Shown here: positions 1 to 8,373 of the stretch, piece by piece
Numbering within the stretch: position 1 is the stretch's first letter
How the letters are laid out: each line of letters opens with the position of its first letter
Assembly: GCA_019752045.1 (NCBI GenBank)
Contig: JAIEMP010000012.1
Coordinates: 153,028 to 217,027, forward strand
DNA from: Chitinophagaceae bacterium
GTDB lineage: Bacteria; Bacteroidota; Bacteroidia; Chitinophagales; Chitinophagaceae
Direction: 5' to 3'
DNA: 64,000 nucleotides
Notes under the pieces: model-generated
The model's database searches: none
Seen by the model: the letters and a program-made list of their open reading frames with translations, nothing else
Told to the model about the DNA's origin: nothing
Translations under genes and position numbers: made by a program

Positions 1-1044
1 ATAACTTCCTGTGTTGAAGAATACATTCTTTGCAGCAAACTCTACTTTTTTAATCACTTCAGGTTTAATTTCAGGGCAACCTGCGTTTGCTGCTACACCA
101 ACCACAGCAGGGCATTTGTCTTCTTCATCATTCACACCATCACCATCGCTGTCAGGGATAGGACAGCCATTGTAACGGGCAACACCTGCAACCGTTACAC
201 ACTTATCTTCTTCATCATTAATACCATCTTTATCTGTATCAGGAACAGGGCAGCCGTTGTAACGGGCCATACCTGCCTGGTTTGGACATTTATCATCTTT
301 ATCTGCAATACCATCTTTGTCAGAATCAGGGCATCCACGCAAGGCAGATAAACCTGCAACATCAGGACACATATCGTTTTCATCTAACACACCATCGCCA
401 TCTTTATCTTTTGGAGGCTCCGGTGCAGGAGGTGGTGGTGGCGGCGGAGGAGTTTGCTTTCTTTCAGCAACAGGAATACTTACACCAATTGAATGAAAGA
501 GGCTGTAATTTGCTCTTGAACTAACGGGAACACGATAACCTGTGTTGATATGTAAAAACCCGCCATCCCAAAGATTAACCTGTAGTCCGGCACCAATAGG
601 CAAATATGCCATCCAGTTGGTACGTTCTTTTGACAAACCAACTCCTGCCTGTAAATATGGAACCACCCAGTAATTATCAGTAAGAAGTTTGAGATTAATA
701 TTCGCATCTGCTTCCAGATAAAAGCGATCATTCAGATTAACAGAGGTTGTGTTGCGGGAAGGATAGGCAAGAAAAGCACCCGATAAACGTGTCATTACAT
801 CAAAATGCTGACTGAGCCCCTGTGAGTAACTTAAAGTAATGGCAGGATTTAAACGCTCAGCTCTTCTCCATTGTTTTTCACGTACAACGGTTGCAATGTT
901 TTTTGTACGCAGATCCTGGGCTGTTTTAAAATCAATACCTGTAAAGTGGATACCGAAAGAAGGGTTCTTTTTGAGATTGTTTTCTTGTCCGTTTACAGCA
1001 ATGAAGCAGTTAACAGCAAGAATCAACACACACAATTGTTTCAT
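1..1044 (-). CDS. OmpA-family outer membrane protein with calcium-binding-type repeats (3' truncated by window edge)
   Basis: This open frame of 348 codons runs off the left edge, so the C-terminus is missing. It starts with a signal peptide (MKQLCVLILAVNCFIAVNGQ), followed by about 170 residues that look like a beta-barrel. A proline hinge (about residues 194-205) leads into thrombospondin type 3-like repeats rich in DKDGDGV and DSDGDGVNDEEDKCP motifs, each ending in a GCP element. The last residues visible (EFAAKNVFFNTGS) are the usual entry into a C-terminal OmpA peptidoglycan-binding domain. In this family the barrel anchors in the outer membrane and the OmpA domain binds the cell wall. 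The next gene toward its 5' side encodes the wall-associated RlpA. Confidence 0.85.
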   Translation of the reverse strand, partial: MKQLCVLILAVNCFIAVNGQENNLKKNPSFGIHFTGIDFKTAQDLRTKNIATVVREKQWRRAERLNPAITLSYSQGLSQHFDVMTRLSGAFLAYPSRNTTSVNLNDRFYLEADANINLKLLTDNYWVVPYLQAGVGLSKERTNWMAYLPIGAGLQVNLWDGGFLHINTGYRVPVSSRANYSLFHSIGVSIPVAERKQTPPPPPPPPAPEPPKDKDGDGVLDENDMCPDVAGLSALRGCPDSDKDGIADKDDKCPNQAGMARYNGCPVPDTDKDGINDEEDKCVTVAGVARYNGCPIPDSDGDGVNDEEDKCPAVVGVAANAGCPEIKPEVIKKVEFAAKNVFFNTGSY

Positions 1045-1134
1045 ATAAGAATTGTTTTGGAATGAGCAAAAGTAAAGGTAGGTGGGGTAATCATGAAATT
1101 ATTTACGCACATTCTTTCCTTGTTCACAGATTGA

Positions 1135-1554
1135 TCACTTTACAGGCGGCTTTTTACCGAGTACTTCCAGTTTTACTCGGGTTAACCCGCTTTTAATAAA
1201 TCCGAGTTTAGTGGCTGCTGCCCTTGTAAGATCAATAACACGTTTGTTACGATGGTGCAGCCGGTCGTTAATTTTTACCACCACCGTGCGGCCGTTTCGT
1301 AAATTGGTAACCCTTACATAAGTACCCAGCGGAAGCGAATTATGTGCAGCTGTAAATTTTTGCTGGCTGAAAATTTCTCCGTTGGCAGTTTTGCGGCCGT
1401 TAAATTTATTGGAATAAAAGCTGGCTACACCGTATTGAATTTTTGCTTTTCCGCTGCTGCCCTTTTTGCCTTTTACAGTTGCAGTATCCTGCGCCAGAAG
1501 GGGGTGAACAAAAAGGAAAAGAAAGAAGCTGAATAGCGACAGAATTTTAATCAT
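1135..1554 (-). CDS. RlpA-like septal ring lytic transglycosylase (double-psi beta-barrel)
   Basis: The 139-residue secreted protein has a signal peptide ending near LLAQ. Its single double-psi beta-barrel domain (about residues 40-135) carries the family signatures GVASFYSNKFNGRKTANGE, TAAHNSLPLGTYVRVTN and the acidic KINDR motif, then IDLTRAAATKLG. RlpA proteins bind or cleave glycan strands at the septum. The SPOR domain found in many proteobacterial RlpA proteins is absent, which is usual for short Bacteroidota forms. It lies 6 bp downstream of the L,D-transpeptidase gene on the same strand, so the two wall enzymes are probably co-transcribed. Lytic activity is inferred from the family. 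Confidence 0.88.
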   Translation of the reverse strand: MIKILSLFSFFLFLFVHPLLAQDTATVKGKKGSSGKAKIQYGVASFYSNKFNGRKTANGEIFSQQKFTAAHNSLPLGTYVRVTNLRNGRTVVVKINDRLHHRNKRVIDLTRAAATKLGFIKSGLTRVKLEVLGKKPPVK

Positions 1555-1560
1555 TCCTGT

Positions 1561-3267
1561 TTATTTGGTAGAAAAATAAGCTTCACGTGCTGCTTTGTCT
1601 TCGTTATAGATATCTTCAAAAAAAACAATTCTGCCATTTCTTACGGATGCAGTAAAGTAACGGAAATAAACGGGAATTTTTGACTTTACCTTAATGATAT
1701 GCTTTTCCTTTCGCTGCAGCCACTGTTTGATGGAATCCTGCGGCACAAGGCTGGTATCTTCAGCAAAACCTGCACTGTCAACCGCAGAAATATAGTAGGT
1801 GAGCTTTTCCCACTCCTGCACTCGAACACATCCGTGACTCAGTGCCCGTTTTTCGTTTTTAAACAGATAACGTTGATTGGTATCGTGCAAATACACCGAA
1901 TACTTATTGGGAAAATTAAATTTTAAAATTCCCAATGCATTATCATCGCCGCTGCCCTGCACAATACGATATGGAATGCCTTTTTTATATTTTGTCCAGT
2001 CAACTGTATAAGGATCTACCAGTTCTCCATCCCATGTCATTAAAGCATATCCTTTTCTGGCAAGGTATCCGGGATTTTTTCTTAAGGCAGGCACTATCTC
2101 TTTCATGATAATGCTGTTGGGTATAGTCCACTGCGGATAGGTAACCATATCGCTGATCTGGCTGGTAAGCAGTGGCGTTCTTGTATTGGGTTTACCAATG
2201 ACTACTTTACTTTCAAGCTGTAAGGAATCATCATCCCACAACTCCAGTTTATATGCAGGAAGGTTAACCCAGATATACCGTTTGGGCATTTGCGGCGGCA
2301 ATACTTTATACCTGTCTAAATTAATGGCGATGCGTTTAAATTTTTCTGCATCTGTGTTATTGAGAGTGCGGATGAGTTGTGCTCCATATCTGCCATCTGT
2401 TGCAAGCTTACGTTTTTGCTGAACCTGAAAAATGGCGTCTCTTAACTGTATAGAATCAACCTGTTTGGTTTTCCAGCTGATGACTCCTTCTTCTTTGAGA
2501 CGCTTAATGAGGGTTTTTATAAATACCGCAGAATCTTTATACGGATACGATACATAGGTATACCGGGATGTAAAATTGGCACTGTCAAGAAATGACTGGA
2601 TTGATTTACGCAAGAGCTGATAGCCCTTATGCTGTGGTTCTAAGGCATGGATAACCTGATAGAATGTTTGATTGCTCAGTATCTCCTGCAGATTTTTATG
2701 ATAAAACTGATCTGTTAAACTTGAATCGGGATTCATGTATGTACTGTCAACCCCTAAACGGCCAATGTGCAGGTGAGAAGCAATTCTGAAAAACGCATCT
2801 GTCAGTAACAGATCGGCTTTACCCCACAGAGCAGCATCCTGCCGGTCGCCCACGGCAGCAGTATCTGCAGCAAAACGAACGGCAACAGTCTGCAATACAT
2901 GCTGGTGATAATCATCCGGAAACAATCCATATCTTCTTGCTGTTAAAATAAACTGCAGTAATGTATCAGCAAGCGGCAACCAGTTTTCTTTACTGCTCCA
3001 GATATTTTTGTAATTCGTTTCTTTATAAAAATCATTTACTGCTGAAGTAAGCCATAAATGAGTTGTATCATCGAGCTCCCCTTTTTTTGATGCTGCTCTG
3101 TTTAGCAACTGCTCAATATTTTTTGTAACCCGTGCATCCATCTGTTCAGGTTCAGCAACCAGGTCCTGTTTATTTTCCCCTTCTGTATTTGCACAATGTT
3201 GCAACAGGGAACAGCAAAGCAACAGTACAACTATGAATGAAGGAGAAAGGGGCGATGGATGTTTCAT
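1561..3267 (-). CDS. YcbB/LdtD-type murein L,D-transpeptidase
   Basis: The 568-residue protein has an N-terminal lipoprotein-like signal (LLLCCSLLQHCAN). A scaffold and peptidoglycan-binding-like middle region follows, then a YkuD catalytic domain at about residues 340-500. The catalytic motif HGCVRV (LSHGCVRVQEWEKL) supplies the Cys nucleophile, and WVNLPAYKLELW matches the domain's usual first strand. The length agrees with the large YcbB class. Such enzymes form 3-3 crosslinks between diaminopimelate residues in the periplasm. It is transcribed with the RlpA gene and diverges from the dipeptidase gene at 3353, so the locus appears devoted to wall remodelling. Confidence 0.9.
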   Translation of the reverse strand: MKHPSPLSPSFIVVLLLCCSLLQHCANTEGENKQDLVAEPEQMDARVTKNIEQLLNRAASKKGELDDTTHLWLTSAVNDFYKETNYKNIWSSKENWLPLADTLLQFILTARRYGLFPDDYHQHVLQTVAVRFAADTAAVGDRQDAALWGKADLLLTDAFFRIASHLHIGRLGVDSTYMNPDSSLTDQFYHKNLQEILSNQTFYQVIHALEPQHKGYQLLRKSIQSFLDSANFTSRYTYVSYPYKDSAVFIKTLIKRLKEEGVISWKTKQVDSIQLRDAIFQVQQKRKLATDGRYGAQLIRTLNNTDAEKFKRIAINLDRYKVLPPQMPKRYIWVNLPAYKLELWDDDSLQLESKVVIGKPNTRTPLLTSQISDMVTYPQWTIPNSIIMKEIVPALRKNPGYLARKGYALMTWDGELVDPYTVDWTKYKKGIPYRIVQGSGDDNALGILKFNFPNKYSVYLHDTNQRYLFKNEKRALSHGCVRVQEWEKLTYYISAVDSAGFAEDTSLVPQDSIKQWLQRKEKHIIKVKSKIPVYFRYFTASVRNGRIVFFEDIYNEDKAAREAYFSTK

Positions 3268-3352
3268 GTATTGATTACATTTAATGCACCATTTCTGATT
3301 TGTTGCAGCAATGGGCGTCTTTCAGATAATTAAAGTAACAAATCGGTTGCAT

Positions 3353-4060
3353 ATGGCAAGAGCACTTCTTTTCTTTTTTTTATTTTTCCCGGTATGGGCT
3401 GGTGCACAAGTGTTTAAAACCGGTCAATACGGTGTAAAATATATCGCAACAGAAAAAAGCTACCGTATATCTGTAAATAAAGACAGTGCTAAACAGATGA
3501 TTGAATTAAAACATCTGATACCGGGTATCATCTATTCGTTACGCTACGCAGGCAAAGATAATTTTGTTCAGCAACCGCTTTATCCCACAAATACAAATAC
3601 TACTTTTTTACGTTTACCTGCTGCAAAAGCATTACAAAAAGTACAATACGAATTGTATGAAAAAGGATTGGGACTGAAAATTTTTGATGCCTATCGCCCC
3701 TACTCTGTTACTGTAAAATTCTGGGAGTTGATTAAAGATGAACGTTACGTTGCCAACCCCGCAAAAGGAAGCGGGCATAACCGTGGTCTGGCAGTTGACT
3801 TAACCATTGTTGATTTAAAAACAGGTTTTGAGTTAGATATGGGAACGGGTTTTGATCATTTTACCGATACAGCTCATCATACATTCACACAACTATCAAC
3901 AACAGTTTTGCAAAACAGAAAACTATTGAAAGAAGTGATGCTGAAATACGGTTTCAATTTGTTTGAAACAGAATGGTGGCATTACTATTGGCCGAATGAC
4001 AGGAATTATGAAGTGCTGGATCTTGATTTTAAGAAGCTGAAAAAGCTTTCTTCTAATTAA
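3353..4060 (+). CDS. M15 family D-Ala-D-Ala dipeptidase (VanX/DdpX-like)
   Basis: The frame is open from an ATG at 3311. I place the start at the ATG at 3353 because it gives a clean signal peptide (MARALLFFFLFFPVWAGAQ). The zinc-binding motifs of peptidase family M15D are visible: GSGHNRGLAVDLT (SxHxxGxAxD type) and EWWHYYW near the C-terminus. VanX-type enzymes hydrolyse D-alanyl-D-alanine. A secreted chromosomal copy more likely salvages wall dipeptides than confers glycopeptide resistance, because no vanH or vanA neighbours are present. The 3' end overlaps the convergent DUF952 gene by 8 bp. Confidence 0.87.
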   Translation: MARALLFFFLFFPVWAGAQVFKTGQYGVKYIATEKSYRISVNKDSAKQMIELKHLIPGIIYSLRYAGKDNFVQQPLYPTNTNTTFLRLPAAKALQKVQYELYEKGLGLKIFDAYRPYSVTVKFWELIKDERYVANPAKGSGHNRGLAVDLTIVDLKTGFELDMGTGFDHFTDTAHHTFTQLSTTVLQNRKLLKEVMLKYGFNLFETEWWHYYWPNDRNYEVLDLDFKKLKKLSSN

Positions 4061-4355
4061 TTGCTACAACATCCACCACTGCATCCACATTAATCGCTCC
4101 GTACACATGCGGAAATGTATCTTCAGTGGAAGGGCTCCATTCAAATACAAAACGACTGGTGAGCTTATCAGTATCAATCACAAGCTTTACCAGATCAGTT
4201 TTGCTGACGAAATAACGTTCCAGCACACCTGCAACCTGGTTTTCCTGTGAGCAATGAATAAACCCTTCGGCTTTCAACGAGGGAGATTCGTAAGCACCAA
4301 TTTGTTTTGCTGCATTCCATTCAGCAGCGGTGGTAACATGATAAATAATGGGCAT
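4053..4355 (-). CDS. DUF952 domain-containing protein
   Basis: The 100-residue cytoplasmic protein matches the DUF952 family in length and in its motifs: IYHVTTAAEWNAA at the N-terminus, EGFIHCSQENQV in the middle and SPSTEDTFPHVYGAIN near the end. The fold is thought to resemble ADP-ribosyltransferase or RNA 2'-phosphotransferase-like proteins, but no activity is established. It starts 2 bp after the VOC gene ends and is the last gene of the minus-strand aromatic operon. Its 3' end overlaps the convergent dipeptidase gene. Confidence 0.85.
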   Translation of the reverse strand: MPIIYHVTTAAEWNAAKQIGAYESPSLKAEGFIHCSQENQVAGVLERYFVSKTDLVKLVIDTDKLTSRFVFEWSPSTEDTFPHVYGAINVDAVVDVVAIN

Positions 4356-4357
4356 CG

Positions 4358-4801
4358 TTAACGTTTTACTTCGTTCAGTTCAATAAGGTAACCATCGGGG
4401 TCGGCAAGATAAATCTGCACAGCGCCATCAAAACGCACCTGTTTGTGAAAACTCAATTTGTTTAGCGTTAAATATTTTTCAACAGCAGTAATTGAGGTAA
4501 CAAACAATGCAAAGTGACTGCCGTTGCGATCGTTCTTTACTTTAAACTTTCTTCCTGCCAGTAAATGGATTTGTTGATCTGTTCCTAATTTAAACCAGGA
4601 ACGGATTGCTTTCAGTGAATCAGGAACCGGAACAGGCTCAAGCCCCATTACATCTTTATAAAATTTAGTGCTGGCTGCAATATCTTTTACGTGTAAAGCA
4701 ACATGATTGTGTTTCACCACTTCAATCTTTGCGTCTGTTTGTGCAAATGAAAACGTTGTGATGAATAAGGCAAAAAAAGCAATCATTAATCGTTGAAGCA
4801 T
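4358..4801 (-). CDS. Secreted VOC (glyoxalase/bleomycin-resistance) family protein
   Basis: The 147-residue protein begins with a signal peptide (MLQRLMIAFFALFITTFSFAQ), which is unusual for this mostly cytoplasmic superfamily. One vicinal-oxygen-chelate unit follows: VKHNHVALHVKDIAASTKFY, then VMGLEPVPVP, HFALFVTS, and the closing strand IYLADPDGYLIELNE with the conserved metal-ligand glutamate. The substrate cannot be read from sequence. It starts 9 bp after aroC and is probably co-transcribed with it, but no role in the shikimate pathway is evident. Confidence 0.83.
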   Translation of the reverse strand: MLQRLMIAFFALFITTFSFAQTDAKIEVVKHNHVALHVKDIAASTKFYKDVMGLEPVPVPDSLKAIRSWFKLGTDQQIHLLAGRKFKVKNDRNGSHFALFVTSITAVEKYLTLNKLSFHKQVRFDGAVQIYLADPDGYLIELNEVKR

Positions 4802-4810
4802 ATTGTAAAG

Positions 4811-5806
4811 TTAAGAGACGATTCGTTTGATACGTTGTTCCAGCAACATCAAATCAGCTAATACAATGGCTGTGGCAGCTTCTACAATAACTGGTGCCCG
4901 CAAAGCCACACACAGATCATGACGGCCTTTAATGGAAAATTTTTCCATCTGTTCTGTATCCCAGTTTAAACTCGTTTGTTCTTTTGGTGTAGATGATGTT
5001 GGCTTGATGGCAATACGAAATACAAGTTCATTTCCATTGGTAATACCACCTACCACACCACCGGCATGATTGGTCACTGTTTGACCGTCCATTTTTTCAA
5101 TGGCATCATTATGTTCGCTGCCAAACATTTTCGCCGCAGCAAAACCGGTTCCGAATTCCACAGCACGTACAGCAGGTATGGTGAACATCATTTGTGCAAG
5201 CAACGATTCTACTGAATCGAAGTATGGTTCGCCTAAACCAACAGGTAAACCTGTTACTCTGCATTCAACCAAACCACCTACTGAATCTTTCGCATCAATG
5301 GCATTTTGCAAACCTTTTTCTAAATCTTTTTCGCCACCTATTTCAATTACTTTGGCATGAATGGCGACACCAGTCATCAGCTTCTTTGCTATTGCGCCGG
5401 CAGTAACCAATCCTGTTGTAAGGCGTGCACTGAAATGCCCGCCACCACGATAATCTTCATGGCCGCCAAATTTTTGATGGGCTACCCAATCAGCATGACC
5501 GGGACGTGGAATACTTCGTTGCTTATTATAATCTTCGCTTCGTGTATTATTATTTTCAAAGAAGATAGCAATCGGAAAACCGGTCGTTTTATCATTGAAC
5601 AAACCACTTTTAAAAAAAGGATAATCTGCTTCCTGTCGTGGAGTAGTTCCTTTTTGCTTACCACCTTTTCTGCGTTCGAGATCGGGCAAGAGATCATCAA
5701 CCGTTAAGGCAAGACCTGCAGGACAACCATCTACCACAATACCTACACTTTCGCCATGCGATTCGCCAAAGATGGATACACGAAATAATTTACCGAATGA
5801 GTTCAA
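4811..5806 (-). CDS. aroC: Chorismate synthase
   Basis: The 331-residue enzyme converts 5-enolpyruvylshikimate 3-phosphate to chorismate using reduced FMN. Signatures visible are FGESHGESVGIVVDGCPAG at the N-terminus, RPGHADWVAHQKFGGHEDYR with GGGHFSARLT, and GRHDLCVALRAPVIVEAA near the end. The start that fits the family (MNSFGKLF) is a TTG codon at 5806; I see no in-frame ATG nearby. It lies 15 bp after aroA. At 331 residues it is slightly shorter than many homologues, but no signature block is missing. Confidence 0.95.
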   Translation of the reverse strand: MNSFGKLFRVSIFGESHGESVGIVVDGCPAGLALTVDDLLPDLERRKGGKQKGTTPRQEADYPFFKSGLFNDKTTGFPIAIFFENNNTRSEDYNKQRSIPRPGHADWVAHQKFGGHEDYRGGGHFSARLTTGLVTAGAIAKKLMTGVAIHAKVIEIGGEKDLEKGLQNAIDAKDSVGGLVECRVTGLPVGLGEPYFDSVESLLAQMMFTIPAVRAVEFGTGFAAAKMFGSEHNDAIEKMDGQTVTNHAGGVVGGITNGNELVFRIAIKPTSSTPKEQTSLNWDTEQMEKFSIKGRHDLCVALRAPVIVEAATAIVLADLMLLEQRIKRIVS

Positions 5807-5821
5807 AGTTGAATGGTTTGA

Positions 5822-7141
5822 TTATAAAGATACGTTTGCACCCAATACTTTCAAATGCTCATAAAAATCAGGATAGGATTTATTGATCGCTTCAGCTTCT
5901 TCGATCGTGACACTTCCTTCTGCTTTTAACGCAGCAACTGCACAAGCCATTGCAATACGATGATCGTGGCGTGAATGTACAGTTGCTCCTTTCAATCCGC
6001 CACCGCCATTAACGATCATGAGGTCATCCTGCAGCTCAATTGTTACACCCAGCTTCGCAAATTCTTCCTGCAAGGTGATTGCACGGTTGCTTTCTTTATG
6101 CGTTAAACGTGTTGTGCCTTCTATCACTGTTTTTCCATTGCAATAAGCTGCCAACGCAACCAACGGCGGAAACAGATCCGGACATTCTGTTGCATTAAAA
6201 TGAAAGCCCCTAACCCCTAAAGGGGGATAACCAATTTCTATCTGTTCATTACTTACAGATAGTATGCATCCGCAATCCATTAATGCTTCAAGAATTTTTT
6301 TATCGGCTTGTGTTGAAAACACATCCAATCCTTTCACCACAATATTTCCTGCAACCGCACCTGCAACAAGTAAGAATGCAGCACCACTCCAATCGCCTTC
6401 TACTGTGTAAGTCCTGAGCGAAGTCGAAGGATTTACATCGGAAGATTGAGCGGAGTCGAAATCTGCAGCGGAGTCGAAATCTGATTTCGCAAAATAAAAC
6501 GATTCGTAATTTTTATTCTCCGGCACTTTCAAACCAAACTGTTTCATTACATCGAGTGTAAGATCAATATATGGTTTGCTTTTAAGATTGGTAACTGTAA
6601 TGGATACATCACTTGCATTGCTTGCCGCATATGCCAGCAACAATCCGGTTAAGAACTGCGAGCTGAGTGAACCATCAATGGTAATATTTTTTGGAACAAT
6701 TGGGCCTTGAATATTCAAAGGCAATTTGCCTTGATTGCTTTTTACATGAACATCAAGCTGTGGCAAGATCTCATCAAAGAAATCCATTGGTCTTGTTGTT
6801 AAACTGCCAGTACCATTTACTGTAAGTGCATGATTGCTTAACGCAACCAATGGTGTAAACATGCGGATGCTCAAACCACTTTCTCCGCAATTAATTTCAC
6901 TGCTTACCGGTTGCACGCCATTGCTTTCAATGATGAGTTCGCTTCCGTTATTTGTAACAGTGGCGCCTAAGCGTTGCGTAATATCCATCGCCGCTTTATC
7001 ATCGTTACTATGACCGGGATTATTAATAATGCTTTTACCCTTTGCAACCAACGCAGCAGCACATGCACGCTGCATCGAACTTTTTGATGCGTTCGATTGA
7101 ATGGTTCCTGTGAGTGTGGATGGTTGTATTGTTACTTTCAT
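5822..7141 (-). CDS. aroA: 3-phosphoshikimate 1-carboxyvinyltransferase (EPSP synthase), with two repeat-derived insertions
   Basis: The enzyme transfers enolpyruvate from PEP to shikimate 3-phosphate. Supporting motifs are SKSSMQRACAAALVAKG near the N-terminus, GESGLSIRMFTPL, DGSLSSQFLTGLLLAYAA, VEGDWSGAAFLLVAGA and SRHDHRIAMACAVAALKA. The 439-residue length includes two segments that look foreign. About residues 221-243 (SDFDSAADFDSAQSS and following) are encoded by three copies of a GAGCGGAGTCGAA repeat. About residues 304-312 (YPPLGVRGF) are encoded by a CCCCTAAAGGGGG palindrome. Both keep the frame, and the conserved motifs around them are intact, so the protein is probably functional. 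The gene sits between aroB and aroC. Confidence 0.94.
   Translation of the reverse strand: MKVTIQPSTLTGTIQSNASKSSMQRACAAALVAKGKSIINNPGHSNDDKAAMDITQRLGATVTNNGSELIIESNGVQPVSSEINCGESGLSIRMFTPLVALSNHALTVNGTGSLTTRPMDFFDEILPQLDVHVKSNQGKLPLNIQGPIVPKNITIDGSLSSQFLTGLLLAYAASNASDVSITVTNLKSKPYIDLTLDVMKQFGLKVPENKNYESFYFAKSDFDSAADFDSAQSSDVNPSTSLRTYTVEGDWSGAAFLLVAGAVAGNIVVKGLDVFSTQADKKILEALMDCGCILSVSNEQIEIGYPPLGVRGFHFNATECPDLFPPLVALAAYCNGKTVIEGTTRLTHKESNRAITLQEEFAKLGVTIELQDDLMIVNGGGGLKGATVHSRHDHRIAMACAVAALKAEGSVTIEEAEAINKSYPDFYEHLKVLGANVSL
6204..6231. repeat. CCCCTCC-family palindrome inside aroA
   Basis: The core CCCCTAAAGGGGG belongs to the same family as the copies near 8225, 9490, 9820, 10335, 12490, 13925 and 14055. 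It lies in frame within aroA. Confidence 0.75.
6413..6480. repeat. Three GAGCGGAGTCGAA-family repeats inside aroA
   Basis: A copy CCTGAGCGAAGTCGAAGG at 6413-6430 is followed by two shorter GCGGAGTCGAAAT copies ending at 6463 and 6480. Related copies bracket the GIY-YIG gene and lie inside the gene at 49132. Confidence 0.8.
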
Positions 7142-7149
7142 AACACAAT

Positions 7150-7190
7150 GCGGTGGGTCACCCGCTTTTCTTTACGGGTGGCTCACCGGC
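7150..7190. repeat. GGTGGGTCACCC hairpin repeat in the aroA leader
   Basis: GCGGTGGGTCACCCGC and GGGTGGCTCACCGGC form an imperfect hairpin just upstream of the aroA start codon on the minus strand. A near copy lies at 10843-10882, just upstream of the GNAT start. Confidence 0.7.
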
Positions 7191-7197
7191 TAAATAG

Positions 7198-8217
7198 TTA
7201 AAGCTGATGAATAATTTTTTCTAATTGTGTTAACGGAATATTCTTCACTACTCCCTTGCCGATCTTATTCAGCAATACATAACTCATTTCCGTTTTCACT
7301 TTCTTTTTGTCTTTTTGCAAAATATCAAATGCCTTCTTCTTATTAAACTCAGCATAGGTGGGCAAACCATACTTGCTTAACAAGTTCACAACTTTCTCTG
7401 TTTGTTTAAATCCTGCGAGTTGTTCAGAAATATGACAGGCATAGGTCATACCAATTGAAATGGCTTGACCATGTGATAATTCATACATGTTTTCAATTGC
7501 ATGCCCCAATGTATGTCCGTAGTTCAATAATTTACGGTCGCCACTTTCAAATTCATCTGCCTGTACCACTTTGGTTTTAATAAGTGTATTGCGTTTAATC
7601 AGTGCCGCCATCAGGCTTTTCTTTTTCTGATAGTCAGCCAGTGTATGCGCTTCCAGTTCCTTGAACATGGCTGCATCTTTAATACATGCATGTTTAATGA
7701 TCTCAGCAAAACCATTCTCCCATTCGCTTTGCGGCAAAGTAGAAAGCAACGATAGATCATGCAATAAAAAAGAAGGCTGACGAATAACGCCCACCATATT
7801 CTTATACACGCCCACATCAATTCCATTTTTTCCACCAATGCTTGCATCAACCAATGCCAATACTGTTGTCGGCACAAACCCGAATTTGATGCCACGCATA
7901 TACACCGATGCTACATAACCTGTAAGATCAGTGATCACACCACCGCCAATGCCAACCAACGTTGATTTACGATCTGCACCTAATTCAATCAACTGTTCTA
8001 CAATGGTATCAACAGTTGCCTGAATTTTAAATTCTTCGCCTGCCTTTAATACAATCGTATTCCAGTTTTTCAGCTTGTTGCCATGTGCTTTGAAAATGTT
8101 TTCATCAGTAATAATGACCGTATGAGTTTTATCAACGATTTTACTTAGCTGAGAAAGCTGTCCTTCAAAGTAGTAATCAACAGAAGCAGTTGAGAATTTG
8201 TATGTTTTTTTTATCAT
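7198..8217 (-). CDS. aroB: 3-dehydroquinate synthase
   Basis: This NAD- and metal-dependent enzyme cyclises DAHP to 3-dehydroquinate. Motifs are GGGVITDLTGYVASVYMRG, PTTVLALVDASIGGKNGID, the metal-site glutamate in ENGFAEIIKHA, and GHTLGHAIENM with its histidines. The frame extends upstream to an ATG at 8313. I choose the ATG at 8217 (MIKKTYKFSTASVDYYFEG) because family proteins begin here. The extra 32 codons are hydrophobic and run through a CCCCTAAAGGG repeat, so they look like leader DNA. The length is then about 339 residues, normal for the family. Confidence 0.94.
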   Translation of the reverse strand: MIKKTYKFSTASVDYYFEGQLSQLSKIVDKTHTVIITDENIFKAHGNKLKNWNTIVLKAGEEFKIQATVDTIVEQLIELGADRKSTLVGIGGGVITDLTGYVASVYMRGIKFGFVPTTVLALVDASIGGKNGIDVGVYKNMVGVIRQPSFLLHDLSLLSTLPQSEWENGFAEIIKHACIKDAAMFKELEAHTLADYQKKKSLMAALIKRNTLIKTKVVQADEFESGDRKLLNYGHTLGHAIENMYELSHGQAISIGMTYACHISEQLAGFKQTEKVVNLLSKYGLPTYAEFNKKKAFDILQKDKKKVKTEMSYVLLNKIGKGVVKNIPLTQLEKIIHQL

Positions 8218-8243
8218 GCCTCCATCCCCTAAAGGGAAGTAAT
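8218..8243. repeat. CCCCTCC-family palindrome in the aroB leader
   Basis: CCTCCATCCCCTAAAGGG lies directly against the aroB start codon, so it occupies the position of a ribosome binding site in the transcript. Confidence 0.6.
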
Positions 8244-8330
8244 TAAATGTATGAATAGTTGTTACAATAAAGATGAATAGCGTTACAGAAAGTACAAGTG
8301 TGCGACGCAACAAAAGACGAATAGCAGCAA

Positions 8331-8372
8331 TGCAGTTTGTAACAAAAAACTACAAACCACAAACTTCAAACA
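8331..8372. repeat. Solo ACTACAAAC-type repeat between aroB and the DAHP synthase gene
   Basis: AACTACAAACCACAAAC matches the repeat that brackets the four-helix-bundle gene at 38611-39009. It ends beside the DAHP synthase stop codon. Confidence 0.6.
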
Positions 8373-8373
8373 C

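Noticed and set aside
195..731. Several open frames of 60-83 codons on both strands
   Set aside because: They are out of frame with the truncated OmpA-like gene, which has a signal peptide and clear repeat motifs across the whole region.
3353..4060. Vancomycin resistance gene
   Set aside because: The product is VanX-like, but no vanH, ligase or VanRS genes are nearby; a wall dipeptide role is simpler.
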